A stretch of 64,000 bases of DNA from Sipunculus nudus. Lineage: Eukaryota; Annelida; Sipuncula; Golfingiida; Sipunculidae. Below, piece after piece: positions 49,693 to 61,965 of this stretch (positions are counted from its first letter, which is position 1; each line of letters starts with the position of its first letter). The DNA lies in the NCBI GenBank assembly GCA_026874595.1, contig CM049307.1, positions 77,416,643 through 77,480,642 of the forward strand, in the 5' to 3' direction. The notes under the pieces are model-generated. The model was not told where the DNA came from. It did no database searches and saw only the letters and a list, made by a program, of their open reading frames with translations. A program made the position numbers and the translations under genes.

Positions 49693-51338
49693 TTGGTAAC
49701 CTGGCTTGTTTTGTCCCGGCCCCAGAGTTTCTTGTCGGTGCTTGTAGATTTCATTGTCGATTTCAACAACAAGGCCAGTACGACTCGACCAATACGGGTT
49801 TTATCGGAAAAAAATATGGTCCTCCTCCATTTATTGTACCCTTGCAATCGACTAAATTTGAAATTCCTAAAAAAAACATATAAATTTGACTAAATTTAAG
49901 TTAATGTAAACAACCACTCCAATATAAACAAATCGGGTCGTGAATATTTGGCTTCATTGTGAACAAACATGGTGACTAACTGCACTTTTTAAAAAGCATC
50001 TTGATTTATTTCACACGCTATATATGTAACTTAGGTAACTAAGTATTTTATTCAAATATAACGTTTGATTTACTATTTAACTATCCATGTTAATACAAAA
50101 TTATCGTAAAAAATGGGAGTCGACACAATGCCAGATGGTCAGTGTATAGTATAATTCTGATGAGTGTCCCGCCTAATTTAATAGTCTGTAATGTAGGTGT
50201 CAAAAGACAACATCAAATAAGGCAATAAATCCTGATGTCCCAATGTCACATTTTTATGATAAATTGCTATATATGTAGTTACCAATTTAACAGTGGTGTC
50301 GACTTTTAACGCTGTCTGGTCAAACACTGTAATGCATTATGTGTCCCATGTGCCGCCTGTAACGACACCTGGGACACACTGATGCATCTAATCCGTCATT
50401 CAAGAGGTGTGCTCAGAATAAATATAAGCAAATGCAATAATGCACAGCATGAAATATTTTATTGGAATACTCATATTGTTTTGTAAGTATAATAACATAG
50501 TATCTGCCAAGTCTACAAAAATCACTCCAGCAATGCAATAAAGTTTACCTTACGTTGTAAAACGTGCCGATTATTTTTTAAATGTTTAATCTCTTTAAAA
50601 ATTTTCGTGATGTTGTTCGTTTTACTTTAGCGTTTATGCATTTTAGTGTACAGCAATTTGGTATTTTTATAATAATGATAATAATAATAATAGTAATAAT
50701 ATTAAGTATACTAATAATGAAAATAATTATTATCATCATTAACTTAGTGCTTTATTGTGTTCATTCGGTGATACACAACACGTGAAAAAGACATCCTAAT
50801 AAAGTAGTGTGGATTGCAAACGTAAAATAAACTGTTTTCACTTATATGAGTTGGCATGATTAAAGCTAACCGCGAGATAATAAAAATCGTCTAATAGTGT
50901 AACATCTAAACACTAGATGGTGCTGAAAAGCAAAAGCTTCAATTGGTAAATAACAATGGTCGTGTCCCCAAGTATTTCATTTAAATTTGAAAAATGGGTA
51001 CGTTAAATGAATATAGATCATATGCTAAGACAAGGTTACTATTAATATCATTGATTATCTACAATGGAGTGAATATTTCCGTATTTTGATTACGTTCGTC
51101 CGTCATCAATTGCTTCCTACAGACTTAAACGTACGTGTTTGACAAATAACGGATAAGATAAATGCCATGTCGCATAGTTGGCAAAACAAATAATATTTGC
51201 TCGCACACAAACTCTATTTTGATTCAAATGAGAAAATTTCCTGCATTCCTGGTTATATTATTTTTCTAGGTTTCCAAATAACTATACAGGATATTATGAG
51301 ATTCTTTTAATAAACACGCTGCACATCCTCATAAACAG
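49693..51338. other. Non-coding stretch
   Basis: AT-rich, with an ATA-rich patch at about 50668-50740. No exon, RNA gene or known repeat. Confidence 0.45.
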
Positions 51339-54300
51339 TCATCCTGAACTTCTTTCTGAAGGCCCATCAGAAGATCGAACGAGGAATGTAATGAAAAACG
51401 ATAGGAAAAATTGCCCCCCAGCCAGGTAAAACGCTGGGTCGTAGGAGTTCAGGTTATCCCGGATAAACCCTGAAACAAACGTATTGGAGAATAAGCCTAC
51501 AGTATAAAAAATGTTTAAAAAAAGCAATATACCGATTAGTTAAATAATAAACGTAATCGATAAATTTATCATAACTGAAGAAGGGAATACAACCAAATGT
51601 CAGTCTATCTTGAGACACGCTTGACATGAACAATGCAGAGTATTTTGTCTTCAGTAATTCATGTATTTTGTTGTATCGTATATTATAAAAATAAAAAAAA
51701 AACAGAATCTGTCAAATCAATGCTGTTGCTCAGCCTTAGACACGTCTTACCAGAAAGAGGCGCCGCAGTAAGGTAAGCAACACCAAACACAAAGAACCAA
51801 ATGCAGAAAGAACGAGCGACTCTCTCCTGTCCAAACAATTCTACAATAACGACCTGAAGCATCACAATGTGTCCATATGTAAAATAAAACACACCACTTA
51901 AGTTAAAGTGCACATTATCCAGCAGAATACCCAGTCTGGTCGTGTACTGGTTCCATCATTGCCAATATTACATCAATGAAAATACTCTAATGCAAATATA
52001 TATAAAATCAAAAGAGGCAGACAATAAGCTAATAACGTTGTTCCAAACAGAAAATCTGATTAAATTCTAATATTTTCTTTTCAAAAACTAAATATATTGT
52101 TACAGTCAATCTTCAAAAGTAAACTGATAATAGAACAAATTTTTTTTATTTTCTCGGTATTTCCCTAATAGGTTGAAGTTAGGTTTAGGCTCAAAGCACA
52201 ATTTCTGTAATCCTGCATGTGTCGTTGTAAACGACGACCGGAATGTGCATTCTTTCAAACTTTTATTGGCGTCATTTTATATTTACAAGTTGTCTTTAAA
52301 TTGCAAAAGGTATTAGGTGGTACTCAGGCAGTTTCTAACATTCGGAGGCAAGTTTGTTTTATGCAATAGATTTAAAGTTCGTTAACAAAGGTTTCATCGC
52401 TTATTGTTCAGTTTTTGCCAAAGAGAGACATGGTTAGGTTGGAATTAGGATAAACACTTTTTCTTCATATTAGTCTGACCTTATCTGACTTACTTCTATG
52501 GACACCAGAATGTAACAAAGCATACACAAGAAGAAATGTTTATGCTAAAAATTGACTACTTTCATGTAACTGAATGCATATTGTTGGATTCTACGTACAG
52601 AAAACAACAAGTGACCCATGGATTATGACGCTAAGTTGAATTGACATACAGTTGATGCATGTAATAATTATTGATATTATGATCTGGTGAAATATATTTG
52701 TTAAGGAACCTTGAAAATCGGGAGACTTCCATTGTGCTGAAAATCATGTTTTCCCAAAAATTCTTGGAAAATAAATAACAGCGACCTTATTTAAGGTTTC
52801 CAAGAAGATTTTACCAGGAAGTCCTTAAATGTTAAGTTAGAAGGTTCTACATCAAACGTGTGTCAATCTGACTGATAGGGTACATAAAAATCATGTTCTT
52901 TCACATTGACATAGTGCACAGAATATACGTCACAGTGACTTTATTTCGATGTCCAACGAGACATTCCAATGATCTCCGTTAACGTTAAGAAAGATATGTT
53001 TGTCCTGTGTGACTTCCTGGGTGCTCAAAATCAGGTTTTCTACCTGTACCTCATAGAAAATAGAACACAGTAACCTAATTTCAGGATCCAAACGAGAATT
53101 GCCAAGGACTTCTCTATATGTTATATCTGAAAGTTCTAGGTCCAACAGTAAATTTATGTGCCTTGCCTGCCTTGGTGCCCATAATTATACTTTTGGCCAG
53201 TCGCTGTATAATTAAATTGATTTTGACCGATCTAGTTTCAGACCAAAGAAACTTGGCCAGAACCTCCTTGGATGTTGTGTCATAAGATTCTAGGACTTAT
53301 GGTTACCATATCTGCCCTGTCTTGGAGGTCGAAATAATGCTTTTGGTCCGTATCGTGCAGGATAGAGGTTATCTTAACCGAATTTCACAATACCAAGGAG
53401 ATATCGACAATGTTCTGGATAATTATCCTTGGAGGGTACTTATAAGCCCCATAGCCTCGAATTATTTAGGTCGCAGTGACCTAATTCTAGGTTTCCTAGG
53501 AGATTTTTTATTTACCTCCATGGGTTTCAGTTAGAAGTTTCTAGGTCCAGCGGTCACGACTTGTGCCCTGTTAACGCACAACCGGACGGACGGATGGACG
53601 ACGGACAAAGTGATTGCTATAGCTCGGATGACTTTTCCAAAAGACTTACCACCTGCAAACCCGCATACAACAAGAACAGTGTACATTGACCAAAGACTCC
53701 TTAAAGACGGTATCAAAATATGATTCACGCCAGCCAGGATGAGACAGAAGCGATGAAGCCGAATATGTCGTCCTTGTAGGAAGGGTGCATCACCAATCAA
53801 TCCGACCAATATCCGTCCTAGGAGACTGCCAATCCCAATGCAAGAAACAAACCATCCGGTCTCATATTTAGTAAATCCCATTTCTGTACCTTTGTCAGGT
53901 GCAAACACGTACACCAGCGGATATGCGAGCTGAGTAGTAAAAAGTGCCAGCATGTAGAGGACAAACGACAGCTCCTTCAACAGACTGAAATCCACGGCGG
54001 TCTTTAATGCTGCCAACAGGTTATTTTCCGTCTGTGTGTTCCCTTGTATATTTGATTGGTCACGCGGCTCTTTAAGATTATCGTCTAGACGTTTGTCTTC
54101 TATTTCTTTATCAGGTCGGAGCAGCATCGACAGCCACCAACACTGAAGAACTATACCGGCTTGGATCAACATGCACCCACGCCATGTGTATTTGTCCAGA
54201 AGATACCTGGTCAGAGGACCCATCGCAAACACGCCTACACTTGACCCTGCGTTTGAGACTCCCGTGGCTACGGCGCGATGTCGGTCAAAATATTTTGGAA

Positions 54301-54627
54301 CGCCTATTGATGCCAAGAGCACAAGGAATGAATATCCAAAACCTAAAATGCGAATGAAACAAGGTCACATTGAAGTGTGTGTACGCTTTGTATAAGCATA
54401 AATTACAAATTTGAGTATGGGAATGACGCTTGATTTCAAGGGTGCAAGCATGTTTGATTTGGTACATAACCATTTTCAAATACCTGTTACCAAGCCGTAA
54501 GTCACAGTGAAAATAGCGAGACTATTGACAAATGAAGTCCACAGTAAACCTGCAGCGGCTAAAAGTCCCCCAATTATACCAGCGACGCGAAGAGACAAGA
54601 CCTTCAGTAGCGGACTGGTGATTAATG
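51339..54627 (-). CDS. SLC16-like (monocarboxylate transporter family) gene C, exons 2-5
   Basis: Major-facilitator transporter of the SLC16 type. Minus-strand exons: 54627-54484 (LITSPLLKVLSLRVAGIIGG), 54342-53650, about 51873-51751 and 51469-51339 (GFIRDNLNSYDPAFYLAGG, stop). Exon 3 holds the TM5 signature YFDRHRAVATGVSNAGSSVG, TWRGCML, a charged TM6-7 loop, FAPDKGTEMGF and LLGRILVGLIG. All junctions fit phase 1 and exon 3 is intact (693 bases). No exon 1 was found between 54628 and the right edge, so the gene may be 5'-truncated, or exon 1 may be diverged or distant. Exon 4 aligns from GHIVMLQVVIVELF, but the position expected for its acceptor reads TG, not AG. Functional status is uncertain. 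Confidence 0.78.
52700..53632 (-). repeat. Dispersed repeat family 1, inverted copy in intron 3 of gene C
   Basis: Minus-strand reading gives GTCCGTCGTCCATCCGTCCG, TTAACAGGGCACAAGTCGTG, then repeated AACTTCTAACTGAAACCC, AAATCTCCTAGGAAACCT and ATTAGGTCACTGCGACC modules. It begins about 10 bases inside the intron, right next to the exon 3 donor at 53649-53648. No coding frame. Confidence 0.7.
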
Positions 54628-55319
54628 CTAAAATAATGAATTTAAACAAGGTTAATAAACTGGACGACTCCATGTAAATTTGCAAAAATATGTAGAGACG
54701 TATGTTAAATTAAATGAACAATAATTTGTGCTGTATTTTACTTTCCTAAACAGAAATGCAAACATATACAGCAGGTGAGTAAAACAATTGACCTGACCAT
54801 GAACTTAACTTGACCTTAATAGCATATTCATTAATAAATAATCATGAGAATAAATGTTTCGTGCAGCCAATCAGGTCGCCAATATTACTCTAAATTGTCA
54901 ATCACATGAAAATAATAAAATTTGCATAATTTGGAAGATCTCTCCCAAACAGAACACGTATAGTCTGTACCAGTGCCCACGTCTGCATGTTTCTCGGCAT
55001 ATTTTTTTATATAAAGGAGAGAGTATAAAGTTCTAGTCCGTTCGTAATCAATTTTATTCGACGCGATAACTCGAAAAGTTTTACTCAGATTTACTTCAAA
55101 TTGTAGAAGCAGTTGTATTTTATGGGTCTCAAGAACTGGTTAGGTTTTGCTCACGTTTGAATGATTTTTTTATGCAAATTTTAACATTACATTTGCAACG
55201 CGATATATCGGAAAGTTTTACTCAGATATACACCTGATTGTAGGTGCATCTTTTGGATCTTGTTAGGATTAGGTCACACTTGTATGATTTTTTTTTTTTT
55301 TTTGATTTTTTATTGAATT
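54628..55319. other. Non-coding stretch upstream of gene C exon 2
   Basis: No exon 1-like Trp-containing TM1 block was found on the minus strand. AT-rich, with a poly-T run at 55271-55282. Confidence 0.4.
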
Positions 55320-55660
55320 TTATCAAAATGTTTGTCCGTCTCCGTCTGTTAACTTTTCGTGTCGTAACTGATCAGGGCTTTAGAATTTATTTTCACGAAA
55401 TCATCATGAATTCTTACCAATCAATTATCTCACCAAAGGTCGATTATAAGCAAATTCACCGTTTATTTTATAAGGTCAGAGGTCACAAGGCTTCTTTGTG
55501 GTGTCGCTGCTATAACTTACGAGGAATACGATAGGTTTTCATGAAACTCAATAAACATATTTACCAAACGAGTTTTTCACCTGAATTTTATTCTCATCAA
55601 AATTCACTCATATTTAATGAGGTCAGAGGTCGCCAGATACACAATTGGCGTATTATACAC
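55320..55660 (+). repeat. Dispersed repeat family 2, copy 2
   Basis: Matches 24558-24870 through GTCCGTCTCCGTCTGTTAA, TTATCTCACCAAAGGTCGAT, AAGGTCAGAGGTCAC, GTGGTGTCGCTGC, ACGAGGAATACGATAGG and GAGGTCAGAGGTCGCCAGA. Same orientation. Confidence 0.65.
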
Positions 55661-56789
55661 GTTTGCGGTGTTTTTGTTATGAATTATTTAAAAAAAACAT
55701 TTTTGTATTTCACAAGCGACACTATATCCCAAAAGGTTTTAGTAGGTGGATCTAGCTCTAAATATAATAGCAGCTACATCCTATGCAACACTTTCCGTAT
55801 TGGCAGTAGATAAGGTTATCTGATTAAGCCTGTACAAAGTGTTTCCGGTCTGTTCCGTGACTGTGAGGGTATGTGTGTGGGTGATGGTTTGTGTATACAT
55901 TTCTCACATTCCCGTTTTGCGGGGAATACAGTCTCCTGGACATTTTCGAGTTAATTTATAAACTTAAAGTGACATATATTGCATGAGTATACATTATCCA
56001 AGATAAACTGATAGAATTGAAAAAAAAGTTTTGATGTTCGGGTTAAGATGAATGTTGTCTGTTATACCGAAGATTCCAAGTCACTTTTCTGGGGAAACAA
56101 GGTTAATTAAAGAATAAGGGAGCTCTGTATCAAAATCACTCCTGTTACTTCTGCTGTTATTCCGATTATTCGAATACATTGCTATTTTGTGGTTTTTTTC
56201 ATAGCCTGTTATACTTTTCATGTTTTCATGTTTTGGCTTTTCGATCACACGCGATGAAGTATGCACATTTAGGTCGTATTTAATTCAATCTGAAACGCAT
56301 GGAAGTCACAGGCGACAATTACTTTGTCTTTAAATGTGCGAGAATCAACCATATTACCAATAAAAACGTAAGGGCTATCAAAGTAGCGACTGAAGCTTCT
56401 TATTTGGAGAAAAAAGTAATACCTAGGGCAGGAACAAGAAATAATAAAATAATGCTCGATTATCTTTCTTTTCAAGAGTCATCAAACTTAAACTTAATGT
56501 AACCTGACCACGTGATATTAATCTTTTAAGCGGTTTAATACGAAGATTCAAGCTAACTGAGTACTCAGTTTATACTTTATGCACGTTACACTGAACTAGT
56601 CACGGGTAGGAATAAGAAGATAGATTCTGGCCAATGAAAAGAAATTTCATTTTTCCCCCAAAAAAATCTAGAACTTTATATACAGGTTTTTTGCTGGAAT
56701 GAGTTGATAAGAATTAATTTATCCACTGTGAGATTCGGATAGCTTACAAGAACTGTGGGAAGGAAGGACATTTGCGTTATCGCCTTGCT
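55661..56789. other. Non-coding stretch
   Basis: Short overlapping open frames on both strands at 56081-56502 lack any recognisable domain. No feature supported. Confidence 0.4.
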
Positions 56790-56960
56790 TGACTTTTGCG
56801 GCTGAAGGTCATCTGAGGTATAGCGCGGGGTCTTTGTCCGTCGTCTGGTCCAGTTGTCCGGTAGTCTGGTCGTCGGATATTATGGCTGCCTAAATGGCCG
56901 TTAACAGGGTACAAAACGTCACCGTTCGAGCATTAAAACCAATATTCTATAAGCTGTGGG
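56790..56960 (+). repeat. Dispersed repeat family 1, eroded head fragment
   Basis: GGCTGAAGGTCATCTGAGG, TCTTTGTCCGTCGTCTGGTC, GGCCGTTAACAGGGTACAAA and CGTCACCGTTCGA follow the family order seen at 58373, at lower similarity. Confidence 0.55.
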
Positions 56961-58372
56961 GTAAATTATGAATTGAGCAGCTTAGAAATTAGATTTTTTA
57001 CAATTTCCTAGGCTGATGACCACATACTTTGTGCTAGTTCATAATGTATAAGTAGTGTCTTATCTACACCTTTTAGACTATAGGTACAGCTGTATTCACT
57101 GACAAACCTGCCTAATATCCAGTATTATGTTTCTTTTATGGATATTTAATAGACTACAGACATACATGACGGGATCAGGGATTTCAAATTTCAGTCTCCT
57201 GTAAAATCCCAATATAACTGCCGGGCAAATATTTCAAAATTTTTTCTTCATAATATTTTTATGATAATTTGCGATTTAAAAAAAAATAGCCCTTTCAGCT
57301 TAAGATTATTTGTGGTAATACAGTTCAGGCCAATCTGACACTTAATATTGCCCCAGGGGTGCCATTTGGGGGAACTGGCAATCGTGAGGCCCATATTAAG
57401 GACTTTCACGATCCCGAAACTCAAGTTATATCTTATAGTTTTATCATAACACACCTGCAGACTGGCTAAGCCTGGCAAGCAGACCAAATTTGCAATGGTG
57501 TGGCACTAAGTAATATAACATACCCCTCCGTGAAACGGATGGGTTGACCTGAGTCACAGTTCATTGTTAGTTCTGTATTCGAGCAATTTACATTAGAATA
57601 GGTTTTACTAGCAAATAAGCATTTCTCAACCAATATAACAGGTAAATAGTGTGCTGCGAGATGTGGGGGAATTAAACCACCATACCAACCCCCCCCCCCT
57701 ACAGGCGTAAATATGATAACCTGCAGAAGGCCCTACTGAGTAAGTCCATAGAAGTATTGGACTGATAACTCTTTATCTTAAATATTTCTATGGAATATCT
57801 ACTTATTATTTCCAACGATGATGGCACTTTTTCATTCTGATACAACTCTTCTGCGGTCATGCCTCGAGTTTCGAAGTGTTTCGAATGATGTAAAGTGTGT
57901 CCTAAGGGGGGGGGGGGTTCATTCTCAATATTCTCCCATAATTCCTGAGACATATTATATATACGGTCTATCTAAGTGCGATATATCAAAACCTTCGCCA
58001 GTGAACTTGGGCCCATATCAGTTAGGCTCATCGAAACCCATCCCGGACAAGCCCGACCGAATTCACGCTGACCTGTTTCAACGCAATTGCGGGTAAACAT
58101 TTTGGTCATTACTGACGGTCTAGCATTCGGCCTTCGGTTGCAGGTCACTATTCATACTGTGTTACCCTTTTCGTTCGTTAAACCTGGAAGTTAAAAATCA
58201 AATCCTATTCTGTGTCTCAGATTGATTTCTGAGAGGCTTGCTCGAGAAAAGTAGAGACTAAATAAGGTCCTTAGGTATTTCATTTTTGATGCCCCCTTCT
58301 CCTGCAGTTAGCGTGGTAACAGCAGTTTCTGATTAATTGTAAAGCTTCGTACAGCCGATAGTTACCACCAAA
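56961..58372. other. Non-coding stretch
   Basis: Poly-C at about 57690-57699 and poly-G at about 57907-57917. No exon or element recognised. Confidence 0.45.
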
Positions 58373-60765
58373 GCCATTTTAGCTCAGCTGACTGAATATC
58401 ATATGAGTGAAAATCATATAGCGACCACTCTTTGTCCGTCGTCCGTCCGGCCGTCCGTTAACAGGGCACAAATCGTAACCGCTGGACCTTAAATCTTATA
58501 ACTTGGCATCCTGGGAGGTCCATAAAAAATCTCCGTGGAAACCTGAAATTAGGGCTCTGTTACTCATATTCTTTGAGCTATGGGGCTCCGAAGTACCCCC
58601 CAGAATAATGGAAAATTTGATACAAAAGCTCAAGTATCTGAACAACTAATGCATTGATCACCATGATTATTTGCATGCATATTTTTCATGGAGTGTTTTA
58701 CCAGTTCCTGCAGACTGGTGGCGCCACCTGTATTTTTTTTCGAAATTTTTACACATTTTCTTCTCTATTTTGTGACCTTCAAATAAAGCCTCATCTGGGC
58801 ACAAATCATCAATGTTTGACCTAGAATCTTCTAACTTATCATCTAAGGAGGTCAATGAAAACTCTTCATCGATACCTGAAATTAGGTCTCTGTTACCCAT
58901 ATCCTCCGAGCTATTGGGCTTGTAAGAACCCCTAGAATAATTAAAGATTTGATACAAAAGCTTCTGTATTTGAATATCTAATTCAGTTATTGCTATGATT
59001 CTTTGCATGCTTTTTGATCATGTAGACTGGTGGCTAACCCCCCCCCCCCCCCACACACACACATGAGGCATGTTGTTTTCAGTGCCATCTTCTGTCATCG
59101 TCGTCATCATCTGTAGGATATCTTGTATACGCGTTCATTTTTCAAGGTCTGCATATTTTTTCCCAAAATTTGAAACACTCAATTGTTCATACGGAGAAGT
59201 TTGAAACCCAGTGACCTTGGCCTTCATATTCAAGGTAAAATCTGCCGAAATGTGAAATTTTCGTGAACCCCATAATTTTGAAGTAGTAAACATTTTCCCC
59301 TCAAATTTGGTACACATATTGTTCCTGCCAAGTTCTTGGAAAATTTTGAAAACCAGTGACCTTGACCATCATCTTCAAGATAAAATCTGCAGAAATATGA
59401 CATTATTGTGAACCCCATAATGTTTGATGTATTAAACATTTTGTCCTAAAATTTGGTACAGCAATTGTTCATGCCTTGTTCTCGGACAAGTTAAAAAACT
59501 GACCTTGATCTTCATCTTCAGGATCAAATCTGCAGAAATATGACATTTTTGTGAACCCTTTAACTTTTGAAGTATTCCAAATTTTGTCCTCAAGTGTGGT
59601 ACACCAATTGTTCCTACCATGTTCTCGGACAAGTTCAAAACCTGGTGACCTTGACCATTCTCTTCAATGTAAAAATTCCCGAAATGTAACATTTTTATGA
59701 ACCCCATACTCTGAAGTATTTCCAATTTTGTCCTCAAATTTGGTACAACAATTGTTACTACCAAGCTTTCAGACGAGTTTGAAAGCTGGTGACCTTGACC
59801 AGGATCTTCAAGGTCAAATCATTGGAATTAAAGTTATGGTTTTGTGGACGAGATAACTTTTGAAAGGCTGCATATTTTCCTCCAAAATTTGAAACACTCA
59901 TTGTTCCTACCAAAATCTTGGACGTGATAGAAATCCTGTGACTTAAGCTTGATCTTAAGGGTCAAAACATATGCAATTCTAGGCTTATTGTGACCTCAAT
60001 AACGTTGTAAGTACTGAAGGTTTTTCTTCAAATTTGAAACACCAGTTTTTCTGCAGAAATGTCTTCGCGTTTGAAAAGCTGTGACCTTGACCTTCTAAGT
60101 CTTATCTGCTGAGATCTAGATTCATTGTTTTGAGATATTAAATATTTTACCCCTTATGTTTTGGGATGAACCATACTGGGGAGACATATATCTGATTTGC
60201 ACTGCAAAAACAGTGACATTCTAGTTTCGACTTTTTTTTACACATTTTTATGTCTATTTTTGAGAACTTCAAATGAAGCAATTGTCCATTAAAAGAGCAC
60301 AAATCATGAGTGTTTGACCGAGAATCTTTTAACTGATATCCTTAGAGTTCCATGAAAAAATTCCTCGGGAACTTGAAATTAGGTCATGGTTAACTATATT
60401 TTGTAAATTAGTGGAGAAAACATGAGCACCAAATGAGTCAGGTGGGGCACAAATTGTATCCATTTGGCCTAAAATCCTCATACATGACCTTCAGGGAGGT
60501 CCCTTAAAATCTCCTTGAAAACCTGATATGGGTTTCACTCTGACCCATTTTCTACAAGCTGTGTGAACGAACTTGATTTTAACACTAAATTAGTCAGGAG
60601 GGCATAAATGGTAGCAGCTGTAATGTAGATTAAGGTCACTGTAACCTATATCTAAGGGGTATTGGCAAAATACATGATTTTGACTCTGGGAGTCTTTTTG
60701 CCCATTGTTCAAGGCTCCTTGAATACAGCTGAACGTCATGGCCCATGGGCCCCTTGTTATTAAAT
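58373..60765 (+). mobile_element. Dispersed repeat family 1, longest copy
   Basis: Starts near ATTTTAGCTCAGCTGACTG and CTTTGTCCGTCGTCCGTCCG, then TTAACAGGGCACAAATCGTA. It contains a tandem array (59100-60130) and further GTTTGACC.AGAATCTT and AATTAGGTC modules, and ends near GGCCCATGGGCCCCTTG. Four shorter relatives occur in this window, one inverted. No protein of its own and no clear terminal repeats or target duplication, so it looks like a non-autonomous repeat of a kind I associate with mollusc genomes. Its transposition mechanism is unknown. Confidence 0.65.
59100..60130 (+). repeat. Tandem array, about seven units of 143-149 bp
   Basis: The word GTGACCTTG.CC or a variant starts units at about 59213, 59358, 59501, 59647, 59791, 59940 and 60083. 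Each unit continues with CTTCAAG.T.AAATCTGC, GTGAACCCCATAA, TTTGAAGTATT, CAAATTTGGTACA and TTGTTCCTACCA..TTCT. The units are diverged. Frames across the array come from the repeat. Confidence 0.85.
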
Positions 60766-61317
60766 GCAGTCCAGCGAGGAGGGCCCAAAGCCGATGTTGT
60801 TATATTTCATGTTGTCTGACAGCTAACCGGCCCGGCAACCCTCGCGTATAGGGCCCTATGCTGCCTGGTTGTCGGGATTCCTCTTGTGACCCAGTGGCAA
60901 CATTGGCTCTGGGCATTCCTCGCTGGGTGGGTATCCGCTGGCTGGAATAACGAATTGTATAACGGCTGTTATAACGATAGATACCAAAAATAAATAGTCC
61001 TAATGTCATTATAGGTCGGTGAAGCGGGAACAAAGTGGAAGTATAATGACTTATTATTTAATAAGAGTATGTGTTCATGCGTATGTGAGAGAGCGTGCTC
61101 GGTTTTTCAGCGAACCTTTGAGCTTATGCGATGGCGCATCGTCGTCCATCCGCCGTCCGACGTCCAAACGTTAACCCATGCTGTCTCAGAAATCGTAGTA
61201 GCTAGCAGCTCGAAACTGAATGTAAGAATCAGTCACATGTCAAACTTAATCGGGTTGTGATTATTTTTTTGGTATCTGTATTTAAATCGATTTAATAAAG
61301 AAAAAGCTTAAACACCT
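60766..61317. other. Unassigned stretch, weak minus-strand open frame
   Basis: A minus-strand frame at 61033-60800 is open for 77 codons (for example LFIFGIYRYNSRYTIRYSSQ) but has no ATG-based start, no family and no splice support. A perfect 12-bp palindrome ATAGGGCCCTAT is at 60848-60859. Confidence 0.3.
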
Positions 61318-61965
61318 TATAAAATCTTCTTCTTCGAAACTGTCCAGCTAAATTGTCCAATATTTTACAAAAATAATTCCAGAAACAATCTCTCTCAAGC
61401 TTGTTCGGATGGTTCGAGTTCGGTGATTTGTGGTTGAGTTACAGGAAGTTGAACTTGGTCATCTGTCGAAAACAGCATTCTAACATTTCAATCTCAGAAA
61501 AGAGCTGTCATCACCAAACATTATGCCAATGTTGGTCACATGAGTCAAATTTGAAATTGAGGTATTGATGGCGACACCTGCATCGGCATTTTTTGGTACG
61601 GGGGTCGTCAGTGCCTTTATCGTTTTGAGGGCTACAAAAAAACTTCTCCTCTGAAAACATATGGCCAAATTGTTTAATATCGCACAGAAATGATCCTTGG
61701 TAGTAGTTTCTGAAGTTTGTTCAAATGGTCCGTGTTCACTGACTTTTGGCCGAGTTATGGGAAACTAAATTTAGTCATATGCCATAAAAGCCTGTTTTAT
61801 CTCAGTGACTACAAAGATCTTCTTCTCAAAAACCACTGGGCTAATTTCTTAAAACTCACAAGTTAATTATCCTCAGATGTTGATAATCCAAGTTTGTTCA
61901 AATGGTTTTGATTCGGTGATTTTAAGCTGAGTTACCGGAAGCTGAACTTAGTCAGTGTGCAGTAA
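61318..61965 (+). repeat. Three diverged copies of a 150-bp module
   Basis: Modules begin near 61320, 61627 and 61806. Shared phrases are TCTTCTTCT..AAA, GGC.AAATTGTTTAATAT or relatives, AAGTTTGTTCAAATGGT, TTCGGTGATTT, GAGTTA..GGAA and TGAACTTAGTCA. Spacing is uneven (about 310 and 180 bp). They appear to be internal repeats of one old element. Confidence 0.65.

Noticed and set aside
54171-54395. Plus-strand frame opposite SLC16-like gene C
   Set aside because: Antisense shadow of exon 3, which has clear transporter motifs.
55020-58100. Possible exon 1 of SLC16-like gene C
   Set aside because: No minus-strand segment with the Trp-LVLAV TM1 block and a phase-1 donor could be found.
59100-60130. 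CRISPR-like array
   Set aside because: Units are long, diverged and contiguous without spacers, and the DNA is eukaryotic.
60800-61033. 77-codon minus-strand frame with a hydrophobic start
   Set aside because: Begins at a non-ATG codon, has no recognisable domain or splice evidence, and shares sequence with a probable repeat.
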